Shown here: positions 31,470 through 42,150 of the stretch, piece after piece
Position numbering within the stretch: the stretch's first letter is position 1
How the letters are laid out: each line of letters opens with the position of its first letter
Assembly: GCA_009602735.1 (NCBI GenBank)
Contig: WELA01010381.1
Span: 290,120-354,119 of the forward strand
DNA: 64,000 bases
Origin: Mesotaenium endlicherianum
Taxonomy: Eukaryota; Streptophyta; Zygnematophyceae; Zygnematales; Mesotaeniaceae
Reading direction: 5' to 3'
Translations under genes and position numbers: made by a program
Notes under the pieces: generated by a model
The model's database searches: none
The model's input: only the letters and a program-made list of their open reading frames with translations
What the model was told of the DNA's origin: nothing

Positions 31470-33382
31470 TCCAGTCTACTGACTGTGAGGATGCTAGAGA
31501 TAGTGAGTCGTCACTAGCTGCCCTCGTAGCAGGTATTATGGGTCCTGCTGAACTGGATTCACTATGCATGCCTGACAACCAGATAAAGGAGACCATCAGC
31601 AATATAGACGTCCAGAGAGTGCACACTCTGGATGCTCTTGTTCCACCTGATGTCCAACATTTCTTTGCTACGTCAGGAGAACAATGCGAAAGTCAGGAAA
31701 AGACAGTCCCCCCTATCCTACTGCATTGCATGATTGCAGGTAAGAAGGTGAGGGCATTTGTTGACGGAGGGGCGTCACATACTTTTATCCACAAGGACTT
31801 AGTTAAGCGGCTAAGGCTGCCTACTGTCACCTAAGGGAATATAAAAATATTCCTTGGAGATGCCTCAAGTATCTCGGGAGGAGTTATAACCAAGCCTATT
31901 GAGGTCCAGTTAGGTTCTGGCATTGCAGTTCTAACTGAAACGCTTACATTTGAGGTACTCAACACTGGCTTTTATGATCTCGTGCTAGGCAGGTCCTGGC
32001 TTAATAGACATCAAGCTGAAGTGTGTTGGAGCAGAGGTACAGTTAAAGTGAGAGGAGCCAGTGATGGGCAGACTGACTTGGCACCCACCAGTGCTCTTCC
32101 CCTCTTGTCCTGTGTGGATGGCAAATGAAGGAAAAGAACAGGCTTCCAGAAGGATGCAGGTTGCTGAATGCAATGGAGTTTGTCAAAAGCTGGAACTGGA
32201 AGGAAGACAGAATGTTCTGTCTGCTGCTAAGAGAGGTACCTCCTCAACCTGAAGAAGTGGTGGAGAAAAAGGTAAGCCCTCCGGAGCACCCTACTGCTGC
32301 AAAAATTGTTGCTCAGTACACGGATGTCTTTAATATGCCTCCAGGACTACCCCCTAAGAGGGAAGTAGATCATAGGATTGATTTATTATCTGGGAGTCAA
32401 CCACCGTGGCAACGCACGTACGGCTTGTCTTATGTGGAGAGCGAGGAGTTGAAAACACAGATTGCAGAGCTTGAGGAAAATGGTTATATTTCTCCCAGTA
32501 AATCACCTTACGGCGCACCCATCCTATTTGTTAAGAAAAAGGATGGCAGTATGCGGATGTGTGTGGATTACAGAGCCCTGAACAGAATTACGGTAAAGAA
32601 CAAGTATGCTTTACCCAGAATCGAGGACTTACTTGATACCCTGACTGGTGCTAAGGTGTTCAGTAAGATAGATCTCAAGAATGGTTATCATCAAATCAGA
32701 ATTGCTGAAGGGGATGAACACAAGACTCCCTTTCGCACACGTTATGGACACTATGAGTTCAACGTGATGCCATTTGGACTGACTAATGCTTCCGCAACCT
32801 TTATGGGTGCTATGAATGACATTTTCAGGCCTTATTTGGATAAATTTGTGCAAGTTTTCCTGGATGATATTTTAATTTTCTCTAAAGATGAGACTCAGCA
32901 CGCTGAACACTTAAAGACAGTCATGGACATTTTGAGAAAAAATCAGTTATATGCTAAAATGAGCAAGTGTGATTTCTTTAAGGAAAGTATTGAATTCTTA
33001 GGCCACGTTGTCAGTAAAGAGGGCATCAGTGTGGATCCTAAGAAAGTCCAGACCATAAGGGACTGGCCAGTACCACAGTCTGTCTCTGAAGTTAGATCCT
33101 TCCTCGGGTTGGCTAACTACTATAGGAGATTTATTGAGAACTATTCTACAAAGGCCAGTAAACTGACTGACCTTACTAAGAAAGACATAGGGTATGTGTG
33201 GGGAGAAGAGCAGCAGGCTGCCTTCCAAACCCTTAAAGATGCCCTTTGTTCTGCCCCAGTGCTAGCCGTGTATGACCCCAGCAAATCGGTGGTCACTGAT
33301 GCCTCTGACTTTGCCATGGGAGCTATTTTTGCTGCAGCCTGCTGACAACACCACAAAGGATGGTAAGATACGGCAGGAGTGG
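31361..33382 (+). pseudogene. R element no. 3 pol: protease, RT, RNase H start
   Basis: Protease with FVDGGASHTFIH (DGG in place of the usual DSG/DTG), ending at a TAA near 31833. Strand-transfer and RT motifs follow from about 32260: [45 protein letters not shown] and the catalytic VFLDDILIF (about 32860). The thumb [18 protein letters not shown] and the RNase H start [14 protein letters not shown] (a few codons deleted) follow. An extra base near 33330 shifts the frame just before the solo LTR inserted at 33383. Confidence 0.88.
31445..31451 (+). promoter_or_regulatory. -1 frameshift heptamer T_TTA_AAA (gag to pol)
   Basis: In gag phase it reads CCT TTA AAA GAC, six codons before the stop. 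The -1 frame continues straight into the protease ORF (FKRQQQSVIQ). It is conserved at 17540-17546. Confidence 0.8.
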
Positions 33383-34646
33383 TGTAATGAATCGATTCAT
33401 TATTTATTTAATTAATTGCATATATTAATAAAGCACTAAATGAGTATTATGTCTATATACTCACATGTGCGAGTTCATCTAAATGAATGTATGTCGATGT
33501 AATGCGAGTTTACTTACTTTGTCAAAAAGGTCGGCAGGATGACTTTTGTACCATAATGTAGTTTGCTGACTTTGTTGAAAAGGTCAGCAGGATGACTTTT
33601 GTATCACAGTGTAGTTTGCTAAAATTTATATATCAGTTATGTATAGGATATATTATCAGTAGGTTGACATATAGTAAGCTCACTTGATATTAGTCAATAT
33701 ACTTAGCTTCAGTACGCTGAGGTTAGACATATTCATTTAGATTGTTATTTGTAGATTGGCACATGTGACCGTGGATATACTGAAAGTCGGGAGGTCGACT
33801 GAGATTTGGTAAACTGATGTCCTACCAGTGTGGTTAACTCCTGGGTAGGCGGAGCTGTCGTCAGTCAATTGAACAGTTAGGACTTCAGTCAACCGACCAA
33901 TTTATATGGTCGTTATACCTAGATCCGTTGGGTCCAACTGAACGGGTTTCCCACGAAACGGCGCACCTTGCGCCGTGGTCAACCAGGTGGTCACTAAGTA
34001 CATAGCAGGCGGGGATCTCGTGGTCCCTTATTCTGGACAGTAGGCTTTACAGTCGGATTTCTACTTGCAAGTAATGTGTGCACTTTTTGGGTTCGTTTTA
34101 ATGGCCAGCCTTCACGAAAATTGACATGGTTGCTTTGTTTGCGCTCCAAATGGAGCAAACTAAAACTTTTTGGAAAGGTCTCGTCAAGATGCATTCGTTG
34201 CCGTTGAGTTTGCTCAATTTGGAGTAGTATTGACAGAGTTATGCCCTCTGACATTTGGGGGTCACACAACGGACAGATTCAATGGTTTTCGCACCTAAGT
34301 CAGTGGGATGTGTTTGAGCTACTTTATGGTCATCTGAATGAGAGCGCCTTTGCTATTCGGTCCCCTGATGTTGTGTATGTGCTTACACATGCTTGTATGC
34401 CTGGTTTGCAAGAGGTCAAGAGTTTCTAAAGGAGAAGCTCTAGTCCTCAAGCTCGCCTCTTTCTTGTGCCTTGTATTCGTGTGCAACTATGGCACACTAC
34501 GATAAGTGAGTCAAGGGTTATAGATGAGTAAACGGAATTCATTATAAGGGCGAAAATCGCTCCCTGATTTCACACGCTTCCACCTATCTCTGATCTTTTA
34601 TATTTAAATGAAATATATTAATCTTGAATAAGCAAGATTCATTTCA
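33383..34646 (+). repeat. Solo LTR (1264 bp) of a related gypsy family
   Basis: Termini TGTAATGAATCG and GATTCATTTCA match the R family, but the body is longer and mostly different. The 5-bp target duplication AGTGG is perfect (33378-33382, 34647-34651), and the RNase H sequence reads on after it. It contains a 53-bp tandem repeat (33516-33620) and a 58-bp block (33801-33860) shared with the R LTR. Confidence 0.92.
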
Positions 34647-35193
34647 AGTGGCACCCTGTGTTGTACGAGTCTATGAAATTTAATCCAGCGGAGATTAATT
34701 ACTCAGTGCATGATAAAGAGCTGTTAGCTATCATTCATGTGCTCAAACAGTGGAGAGCATACTTACATGGTAAAGCTTTTAAGGTGATTACATATCGTCT
34801 AGCTCTGACTCACTTTCAGAAGAAGTCCAAGCTGTCGAGGAGGGAGAACCGCTGGAGCCAGATGCTGGAGCAATTCCAAGTCCAGATCGACTACAAACCA
34901 GGGAAGTTGAATCCTGCTGATGCACTCTCTAGAAGACCTGACTTGCAAGAAAGGAACTTTAGTCAGCATGCTGTAGATAAAGTCCTGTGTGCACTCACTT
35001 CACTAAAGGTGAAAAAGTCCTTCCTTGAACAACTTAGGAAAGCCTACCTTTCTGACCCAACCTTTGATCCCAGCCCCACTACTGGTGTGTGTCGTGCTAT
35101 TGCACTCGGGTATAAGCTTAAGGGAGGGGTCTGGGTGAGTGAAACCACTTCAGGCAGGCTGAAGCTGGTCATTCCTAATAACTTGGAAATCAT
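34647..35193 (+). pseudogene. R element no. 3 RNase H to integrase finger
   Basis: It continues from 33382: LYESMKFNPAEINYSVHDKE, then RRENRWSQMLEQFQVQIDYK and DALSRRPDLQE, up to the integrase N-terminus (LKLVIPNNLEI). There the frame ends in a truncated R LTR. The integrase core is missing. Confidence 0.87.
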
Positions 35194-35446
35194 CTTACGG
35201 AGAGAGATCTGAATCCAAGGCGAGAAGCCATTGATACGCACTGTCTTCTAACCTTGCTTATGTATGAGTTTACTGATTGCATTATTGATGCTAGCTTACT
35301 CGCATTTGACTTATGAGTATTGTTCACTGCTAGTATGTTGTCCTTTGTCGTTTAACCAGTTAATGGAAAATACCATAAAGATTACTTGCTGATAAAAAGA
35401 TCTTTACTAATTGTTAATCGCCTATTTGGTAAGTCGATTCATTTCA
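35194..35446 (+). repeat. Truncated R LTR (R7), 3' part only
   Basis: The last about 253 bp of an R LTR with a correct outer end (GATTCATTTCA at 35446). Its inner side is fused to integrase sequence by a deletion. It is the right-hand edge of the R-family pile. Confidence 0.85.
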
Positions 35447-36297
35447 TTGGCGCTTGAAATCCAAAGTGTCGATGTCCTCCAAAGTTGTGGTTGCCCCACT
35501 GCCTCTGACTATTCTCCACAGCGTCGACTCTCGTCGCCAAGACCATCATTTCTCCAAGACTGGTAGGGTCCTTGAGCGCCACTTCCTTAGCCACAGTTGG
35601 CTTGAGTCCCCTCTTGAACTTGTCCATCATCTCCAACTTGTGCATGGATGGACATTGAAGCACCAGCTCGTTGAAGCGCGATACATACTCTTGAACGCTT
35701 CCTCGTTACCGAAGGCGCACCAATAGATCTCAAGCAGTGGCCTCGGGTGCGATAGGTTAAAATTGCCTCTTCAAGTCTTCAAAGAGCAAATTAACAGTAG
35801 CGGGAACTCCAGACAGCTGCTCCTCTCGCTCATACAAAGCTCCAGCACTCTTCTTCAGCAAAGTAATCACGAAGGCGACTTGCCTGTCAAGTGTGAGTGC
35901 AAAATACTCCATAAACTTCTTCACTCCAAAAATCCATTGATGAACAAGCGACGATCCACGCTCTCCAATATACACTTCAGGCTTAGGCGCACGCACTCCC
36001 AATGCGGGTGGAATAACTGGTTGCACCACTGGTTGAACATGGACCGGTGGTATAGCAGGTGCAGGTGGCGAACTCGTCGAAGCGGCCATTCCCAACAACA
36101 ACTCGCACCATTCTCTCCACCTCCGCGCGCAAATTTTGTTGAAACTGGATGTAGACTTCTCCTCCAATTGCTGTTGCCATTTGCCTTAGCAACGCCTGCA
36201 TCTCTTGTTGCTCTCTGGTCATTGTCGGTGCCTGCTGCTCCACGCTCTCAACATGCTCGACATGTTCGCCTCTTCCAGATGCTGACTGCGACTCCAT
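35447..36297 (-). pseudogene. Element Z gag, frameshifted
   Basis: The ATG at 36297 opens MESQSASGRGEHVEHVES. Frame changes link this to a Pro-rich spacer and a capsid region (PEVYIGERGSSLVHQWIF, LDRQVAFVITLLKKSAGALY; 36167-35757) and then to KFKRGLKPTVAKEVALKD (35663-35447), typical of Retrotrans_gag. The zinc knuckle is missing because the sequence ends at the R LTR. The protease on the far side (4679-4164) has the same orientation. Confidence 0.83.
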
Positions 36298-36320
36298 AAT
36301 ATTATATGCAAACTAGCCCA

Positions 36321-36332
36321 GCTCCGATACCA
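36321..36332 (-). other. Primer-binding site of element Z
   Basis: The minus strand reads TGGTATCGGAGC two bases after the LTR end, the same initiator-Met type as the other elements. Confidence 0.85.
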
Positions 36333-36334
36333 GA

Positions 36335-37055
36335 TGAAAGGGGCAGAGTGCCTTAGTGGAAGCGTACTCACTCACGAGGAACCAAACTAGTTGCAATCAT
36401 ACTCTAGAGTGCAGCGGCATATCACTTAAAAGGCCTAGGAAAATGACTCAACATTTTGAGTCGCAAGAAAGTGCTCAAAAAAATGAAATAGGATGAAAGA
36501 CCTCATCATTACAAACACGTAGAAATTTACAGAAATGAAAATTGATGAGAAACGAAGAAGTCATGTATGTTTATAGTTTTCTACGACGACCGCTCGCCCC
36601 TAGGAGGGAGGGCCGCTTAGCAACAAAATTTCTTAAGTGTTTGTCAAAGTGTCCCTTCCAAAATATTCGTGAGTAGGCTAGATCAGTCTCATCCTACGTG
36701 TCGGGCCAATTTGACGTCTGCATGCATGCATCGAAATAGCTAAAATATACTTACCTAGGTGCACTAGGCTAATCCGAAACTTCTAGGTAATCGACCTAGT
36801 CGGCACTCCGCGTCAGCCAAAATTACGTGAAGGTTCGAATTCACTCTATCGGCCCAGATCGCTTGACGCTGTCGGTCAATCTGACGGTTGCGCTCACCGC
36901 GAATTAAGAACAGTCGCCGACCAACACCTTTAAACCAATTAAACTTCAGAAATTCATAACTTTCTCAATACTTGAGTTGGGGAGCTGAATCTTGGAAATA
37001 CATATGCATAAATATGTATTGGTGATTAGACTTACCATTAGTGATCTGACTTTCA
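36335..37055 (-). repeat. 5' LTR of element Z (about 721 bp)
   Basis: On the plus strand it runs from TGAAAG next to the PBS to CTTTCA at 37055. The inner end is fixed by the PBS. The outer end is inferred from the inverted termini, since no second copy is in the window. Confidence 0.65.
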
Positions 37056-39263
37056 TTATACAAAATTTTGAAAGCACATTTCTATTGACAAGCCCCTTGT
37101 TGCACATGAAATAAAGCCAAGCATCCTATTTGAAACAACCAAACTTAATTTGATAGTTAATAAGTGTGAGAATAGCTTATTTGCTTCATTTTTAGCTCGC
37201 AAGACCCCGCACATACTGAAATACTTGCCCTCATCTTGCCATTACACAACACATAGAGGAAGTTACTTGCTACTTTCTAACCTAGCCCCGGGCATTGGTG
37301 TGTTGCCTGCATGCTCTCACGCAACATGGTCAAAGCCCATTTGGGGCCCCATGTGCGAAGGAGGATGCAAGCTGTGCTTTTGTTTCGTGTTGGAGTGTGC
37401 GCAACTAGTTGAATTGATGACTATAAGTGGCTCCAATTGAGTGCGAGGTTGCTGCATAAAACTAGCAATGGCCAATATTGCATGTATTTTATAGTAGCAT
37501 AGGTTTTGGTACAAAAAATTCAGAACCCAGAACAAATTGTCACTAGGGTCCAGTAGGAAATCAAGTTGATGGCTATGGTGACCCATTGGAGGAGCTAGTA
37601 CTGGTAATTTTGACACTTGCTGTGGTATAGATACAAGTGTTCCCACATTCACGAGAATGCTTTGTAGAAGTTTGTAGAAGTTAATCAAGAAGTGTAGATG
37701 TAATAAGGAGCATAGATTCAATACGCGCATTGTAGCATATAACTTCTTGCCCCCTAATTTTCATGATACCCTATGAGCAAACCTTTTTCTCAATACAGTG
37801 CAATTTGAACACAAATCTAAATTCAAACATGTGATGCTGAATTTGTCACAAAGATAGTTTAAGTGTTCATATGATGCCAAAACAATGCACCAAGCTACAA
37901 CATCACACACTAACCATATGTGGATGTTACTACCTTCTAACACCATGTTACCAAAGCTGGTTACATCTTCAAGGTTCGATTGCTAACAGTCATCGGCAAC
38001 CCGATAGTCAGGACTTTAGGGTTGGCAGGTACTCATTCACTCTCGGTCCAAGTTTTGAAGCATAAGTTGTCGATGAAAATACCTGGACTACCTAATCACC
38101 CATGTTGCAATTACAACCTTCCCTTTGGGCCAAAAGACACCTCAATGCAAACAACCCATCCAGTGTACGCGATAAACATTGCAGGAAGAAGACCTTGTTT
38201 CTCGAGTTGTTGGTGCAGAATTCAAGACAAAAAAATTGTTCGAGATACCGTCAATGATGTCACTGTGCTTGGGCAGTACGAGACTTCCTGTCTGGTAATC
38301 AACAAATGTTTTGACAAAGATGTGGAGTACATGGCGTGATTATGCTTCTCAAGAGATGAGGGTATCTCTACCGTAAAGACAATTGCTGACCACACTTACC
38401 AAGGTACACTTAATAGCCAGCTAAGTCTCCACCTGCACTACTTCTTAGATTTCTTAAAGGAGGTTGAAGGGTTATAGATTCATGTAATTCTAAAGTTTGG
38501 GAATAGATACCATCATTTGTGACAATGTGCAATCGTTGAAGGCACCTTCTGAACACTTACAATGCCCTGTCAGTTCCATAAATTGCCCTTTCTGGAGATC
38601 GTCAAACACGTCCACACTATCACAACGAATAGAACCACAGAGAAGAGGGCACATATCGACTGGCCTGACGGCTCCCTCCAGGTGAATGAGTCATGAACGC
38701 TTTCATGAAATGCATACTCAAATTTTGGCTCAACTCAGCCACACTGCATCTCACATTCGTCATCATGGCATCAGGCAGGCAAACAGGAACTTTAAATGCA
38801 CCTACAATCTTCTTGATTGATTGAAGAGAATGAACAACCAACCATTAAACGCATCTATCCATAAGAGGATCATGTATGTACTGCTCCCCTTCAAAATTGT
38901 GAAAGCTTGGCACTAGCTTGATACAGAATATGAGAGACTAGGGTCACTGCACCTTCCTATGAACCCCACACAATTTCAGATTGAGACCGTCCGAGCACCA
39001 TGATTGAAAATCATCCTTCCCTCAAGCAGGCCGTGTGCAGCCAGTAAGGTGTACCCACAGTGCCACTCCCGCACCACAGTGCGAGCTCTTGTATGGAGAG
39101 AAGAACGCAGAGGCGCATCCTGTTCTCTAGCAAATGAATCCTTGTGATTGCACCCTCACAAGCAATCAGGCCCTGATCACCAGGTCGTGACCAGGCAACA
39201 TACTGAGTGTTTTCAGCTATTCGGTTCTTGACCATGTTCCTCGTGGAGAAAATTTTGCGACCC
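37056..39263. other. 2.2-kb stretch without a recognisable gene
   Basis: AT-rich sequence with short frames only (longest 137 codons at 37317-37730, minus), none with a motif I recognise. The right few hundred bases should include the 3' UTR of the RNA-binding protein gene. It may contain old repeat remnants that I cannot place. Confidence 0.5.
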
Positions 39264-40970
39264 TCATTGGCCGTATCCTCCATCGTAGCCTCCTGAATCA
39301 CCGTAACCACCGCGGCCGCCGCCATACCCACCGCGACCCCCACCACCCCTTCCTCCTCCGTATCCTCCGCCGCCACCTCCACCATAGCCCCCGCCCCCGC
39401 CTCCATAGCCCCCCCTGCGCTGTCGCCTCTCTGCCCTCTCCTCAGGAGTTCTCTCAGTGGCGTAGTCTACGCGAATTGTACGACCAGAGAAATCCTGCAG
39501 ACCATAACCAGGCTCACAACCCGTATAAGCACACTTATCCCACAAGAACATCTAAGCACACATACTCCTGCACATTAGCCACATCCAATATGTGTCATCC
39601 TCAAAATACAGGTGCAATACTTGATGCTTGTGCATGCTTGATTGATCATACTTGGGCATGCTTGATAGGTTTATAATGACATGCCTATAGAAAGCCCCAG
39701 CATAGCCCCCCCTAAAATCTGTGAAGCGGTCGTGTTATCAGCCACTTAAATCCCTTGGTCGGATACTTGTAAAAGCTGGTTTGATATGCATAGGAACAAA
39801 ACGCCCAGATATGGCCTCAAACCTCAGCGTAGAAACCACAAAACATAAATCTAGCTGACCTTTGTAGAGCGAGCACCTGATTCATGAATGAACCTCAAAA
39901 ACCAATGTACTCTTGAGGTGTAGACCCAACACGTACATGCTTATAATTCAGCCCTACTTATGAGGCAATTATCAAAAAGCAAATTTCCGAGCTTGTAGGT
40001 GAATGGTATAAGGGGGGAGCTGATCAATCTCATAAAAACAATATATGTAGACAACGATGGGAAGGTCCATGGTTAGCACTTACTCTTCCATCCATCTCCT
40101 GAATGGCGGCCTTGGCAGACTCCTCGTCGGTGAAGTGAATGAACCCAAAACCTCTGGAGTTACCAGTGGTCCTGTCTGTGACAATCTTAGCTGCAAGAGA
40201 GCACACATGATCAAGCATTTACAAATTTAGATTTGGAAATGTGAAAGACAAGGGACTCATGCTATATGCAGCGACTGCATGAACCTCAAAAACATACATG
40301 ATTTCAACTGCTTGTCGCCTCAGCTAAGCTACCATCTGCAGTTAGTTCGGTTATACTCCTGAAATCTACCAAGTTCACATATAGCTTTTTGGTCCATCTG
40401 GCACCTTGCTCATCGTTTCAAAGACAGCAACCATACTGCTCCGCACAAATCAACTACTTCATAAAGTAGGAGTAAGGATAGCAGGCTGACCTTCCTCGAC
40501 ATCTCCAAATGAGGAAAAGGCCTCCTTGAGTGTGTCCTCGCTTGTGTCCCAAGGCAGACCTGCACAAAATTGTCATCATCAAGGACAAGCCTTCATCTAG
40601 AGTCCAATATTTTACGTCATTCAGATACCAGGGCTAGGTAACAGATCCAGGGAATGGAGCGATAGAGTGATATAACCAGCCAAAAAGCTAGAATCACCCG
40701 GCAAACTATACCCTAGACCTCAGGTTTAATGCAGTCACTAACTTTAGGAAAAATATAACTATGTCACCATTGCAAACATGGTCGTTCAATAACTCTCTGT
40801 ACGACAAATATAGCAGCATGCTGGAGCATACCGCCAATGAAGAGTTTTGTTCCTGCCATGCCACGAGTGCCCATATACAGGGCAGGCACTATTTGTGTAG
40901 GGGCAGTTCGTAGGACTGATCTTGCTGCACTTTGGCGCAGAAGAGCGCCCATATGCTGTAAAAACGCCAT
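39264..40970 (-). CDS. Glycine-rich RNA-binding protein with organelle presequence
   Basis: Four exons: 40970-40832, 40559-40491, 40190-40084, 39494-39264, all GT-AG; 181 aa. Residues 1-40 are rich in Arg, Ala, Leu and Ser with no acidic residue (MAFLQHMGALLRQSAARSVL), fitting a mitochondrial presequence. A single RRM follows: RNP2 KLFIGGL (42-48) and RNP1 RGFGFIHF (82-89). Residues from 133 to the end are Gly/Tyr/Arg repeats (GGYGGG type). Plant proteins of this class (mitochondrial GRPs) bind single-stranded RNA and act in cold response and organelle RNA processing. The start is the first Met before the presequence. The frame closes through all four exons, which supports the model. Localisation is inferred from composition. 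Confidence 0.9.
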
Positions 40971-41059
40971 CTTCCTGTGGGTTGTTGTGCAATAGAAGAT
41001 GAAGTCGACGAAGCTTGTAATTCTCTGTAACTATCTCACTTACGGACAATGCAAACGTC

Positions 41060-42150
41060 TAAAGCCTGGCGAAACCTGAGACGAAGGAAATGTCTGCTGC
41101 TTACAGAAACTCCGGGTAGTGAAATACAGTAAGGGGCCGGGTTCACGAATTGCCACGACCTGAGCGGTGTGCTGCTTTCGTCAGCGCTTCCAGAAGAGGT
41201 CGCTTTTGACGATTGGAAATATCTAGCGCCGCATTTCGTTTTTGGCGGCAGGAGTAAGGCTGCACTGTCGATGTCGACGTTTTCCACACGAAGCGTTGCA
41301 CATACTGGCTAGCGCTGACGCTGCTTTACTCGCATGGTAGTGCGTCATGTGCTCGCTGTCACGTCTGTGTCGTCACGTCACGGTTGACTTTATGACAAAG
41401 CTCCATGGCGATCTCGCCAGACTTGGCGACACGACTGTAACTTTTGTACATAATGACCTTTTTACCTTATGAAGCTAAGTCCTTGAGAAAGGCTGACGCA
41501 CCTTCAGCTGTAGAGACCTACAATGCACGCAGGCAGCTGTTTTGCAAACAAGTACGGAGACAAACACAGGCAGCTATGTTGCACAAACTATTCATTAAGT
41601 TAGATTCGGACAAATTGCAAGAGAATGCAATTGGGATGAAAATCCTTTCCATTGCATTGACTACAGCGCACCCTCTTAAAGTTTTGAGAATATTTATTGT
41701 TTGGCGCCATCAAAAGGGTCACTCACAACATAACCTCACATTTCATACACAGAAATCACCCCACGACAACAGTTTTTGGCATTGATAAGGAAGCTTGATG
41801 CATTTGAAGTCATTCAATTCAGCTTCAAATCCTACTTGGTTTGCCATGGCCAACGGCGTAGTCGATTATTGAAATGCATCATTGTCAGAAGGTACAACAA
41901 ATTTCACGAGCATGTCTGTTAAAAATTGCGCTAGTCAGCTCTACGATATGGAGTGGCCTGTTATCTCCAGCCAAAGCTCCCAGTTGGCTAAAATATATTC
42001 TATATGATTAACAAGGGAGAAAGCTTCGGCCGGAGAGAACAGGCCACTCCATGCATCTATTTCCCTACCACAGTAGCACTTGACACATCTAAGTGGTTAC
42101 AAAGGGTATTCACAACGGTGGAGGCAGACTGCAATGAACTGGAAAATTTC
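41060..42150. other. Intergenic region between the RNA-binding protein and RlmN genes
   Basis: Promoter side of the RNA-binding protein gene and 3' side of the methyltransferase gene. Only short frames are present, and I saw no clear TATA box or other element. Confidence 0.5.

Noticed and set aside
33501-33640. CRISPR-like or satellite array
   Set aside because: Only two 53-bp tandem copies inside an LTR, without spacers; a simple local duplication in eukaryotic DNA.
37317-37730. A possible 137-codon gene on the minus strand
   Set aside because: No domain or targeting pattern and no flanking exons; cannot be separated from chance in AT-rich sequence.
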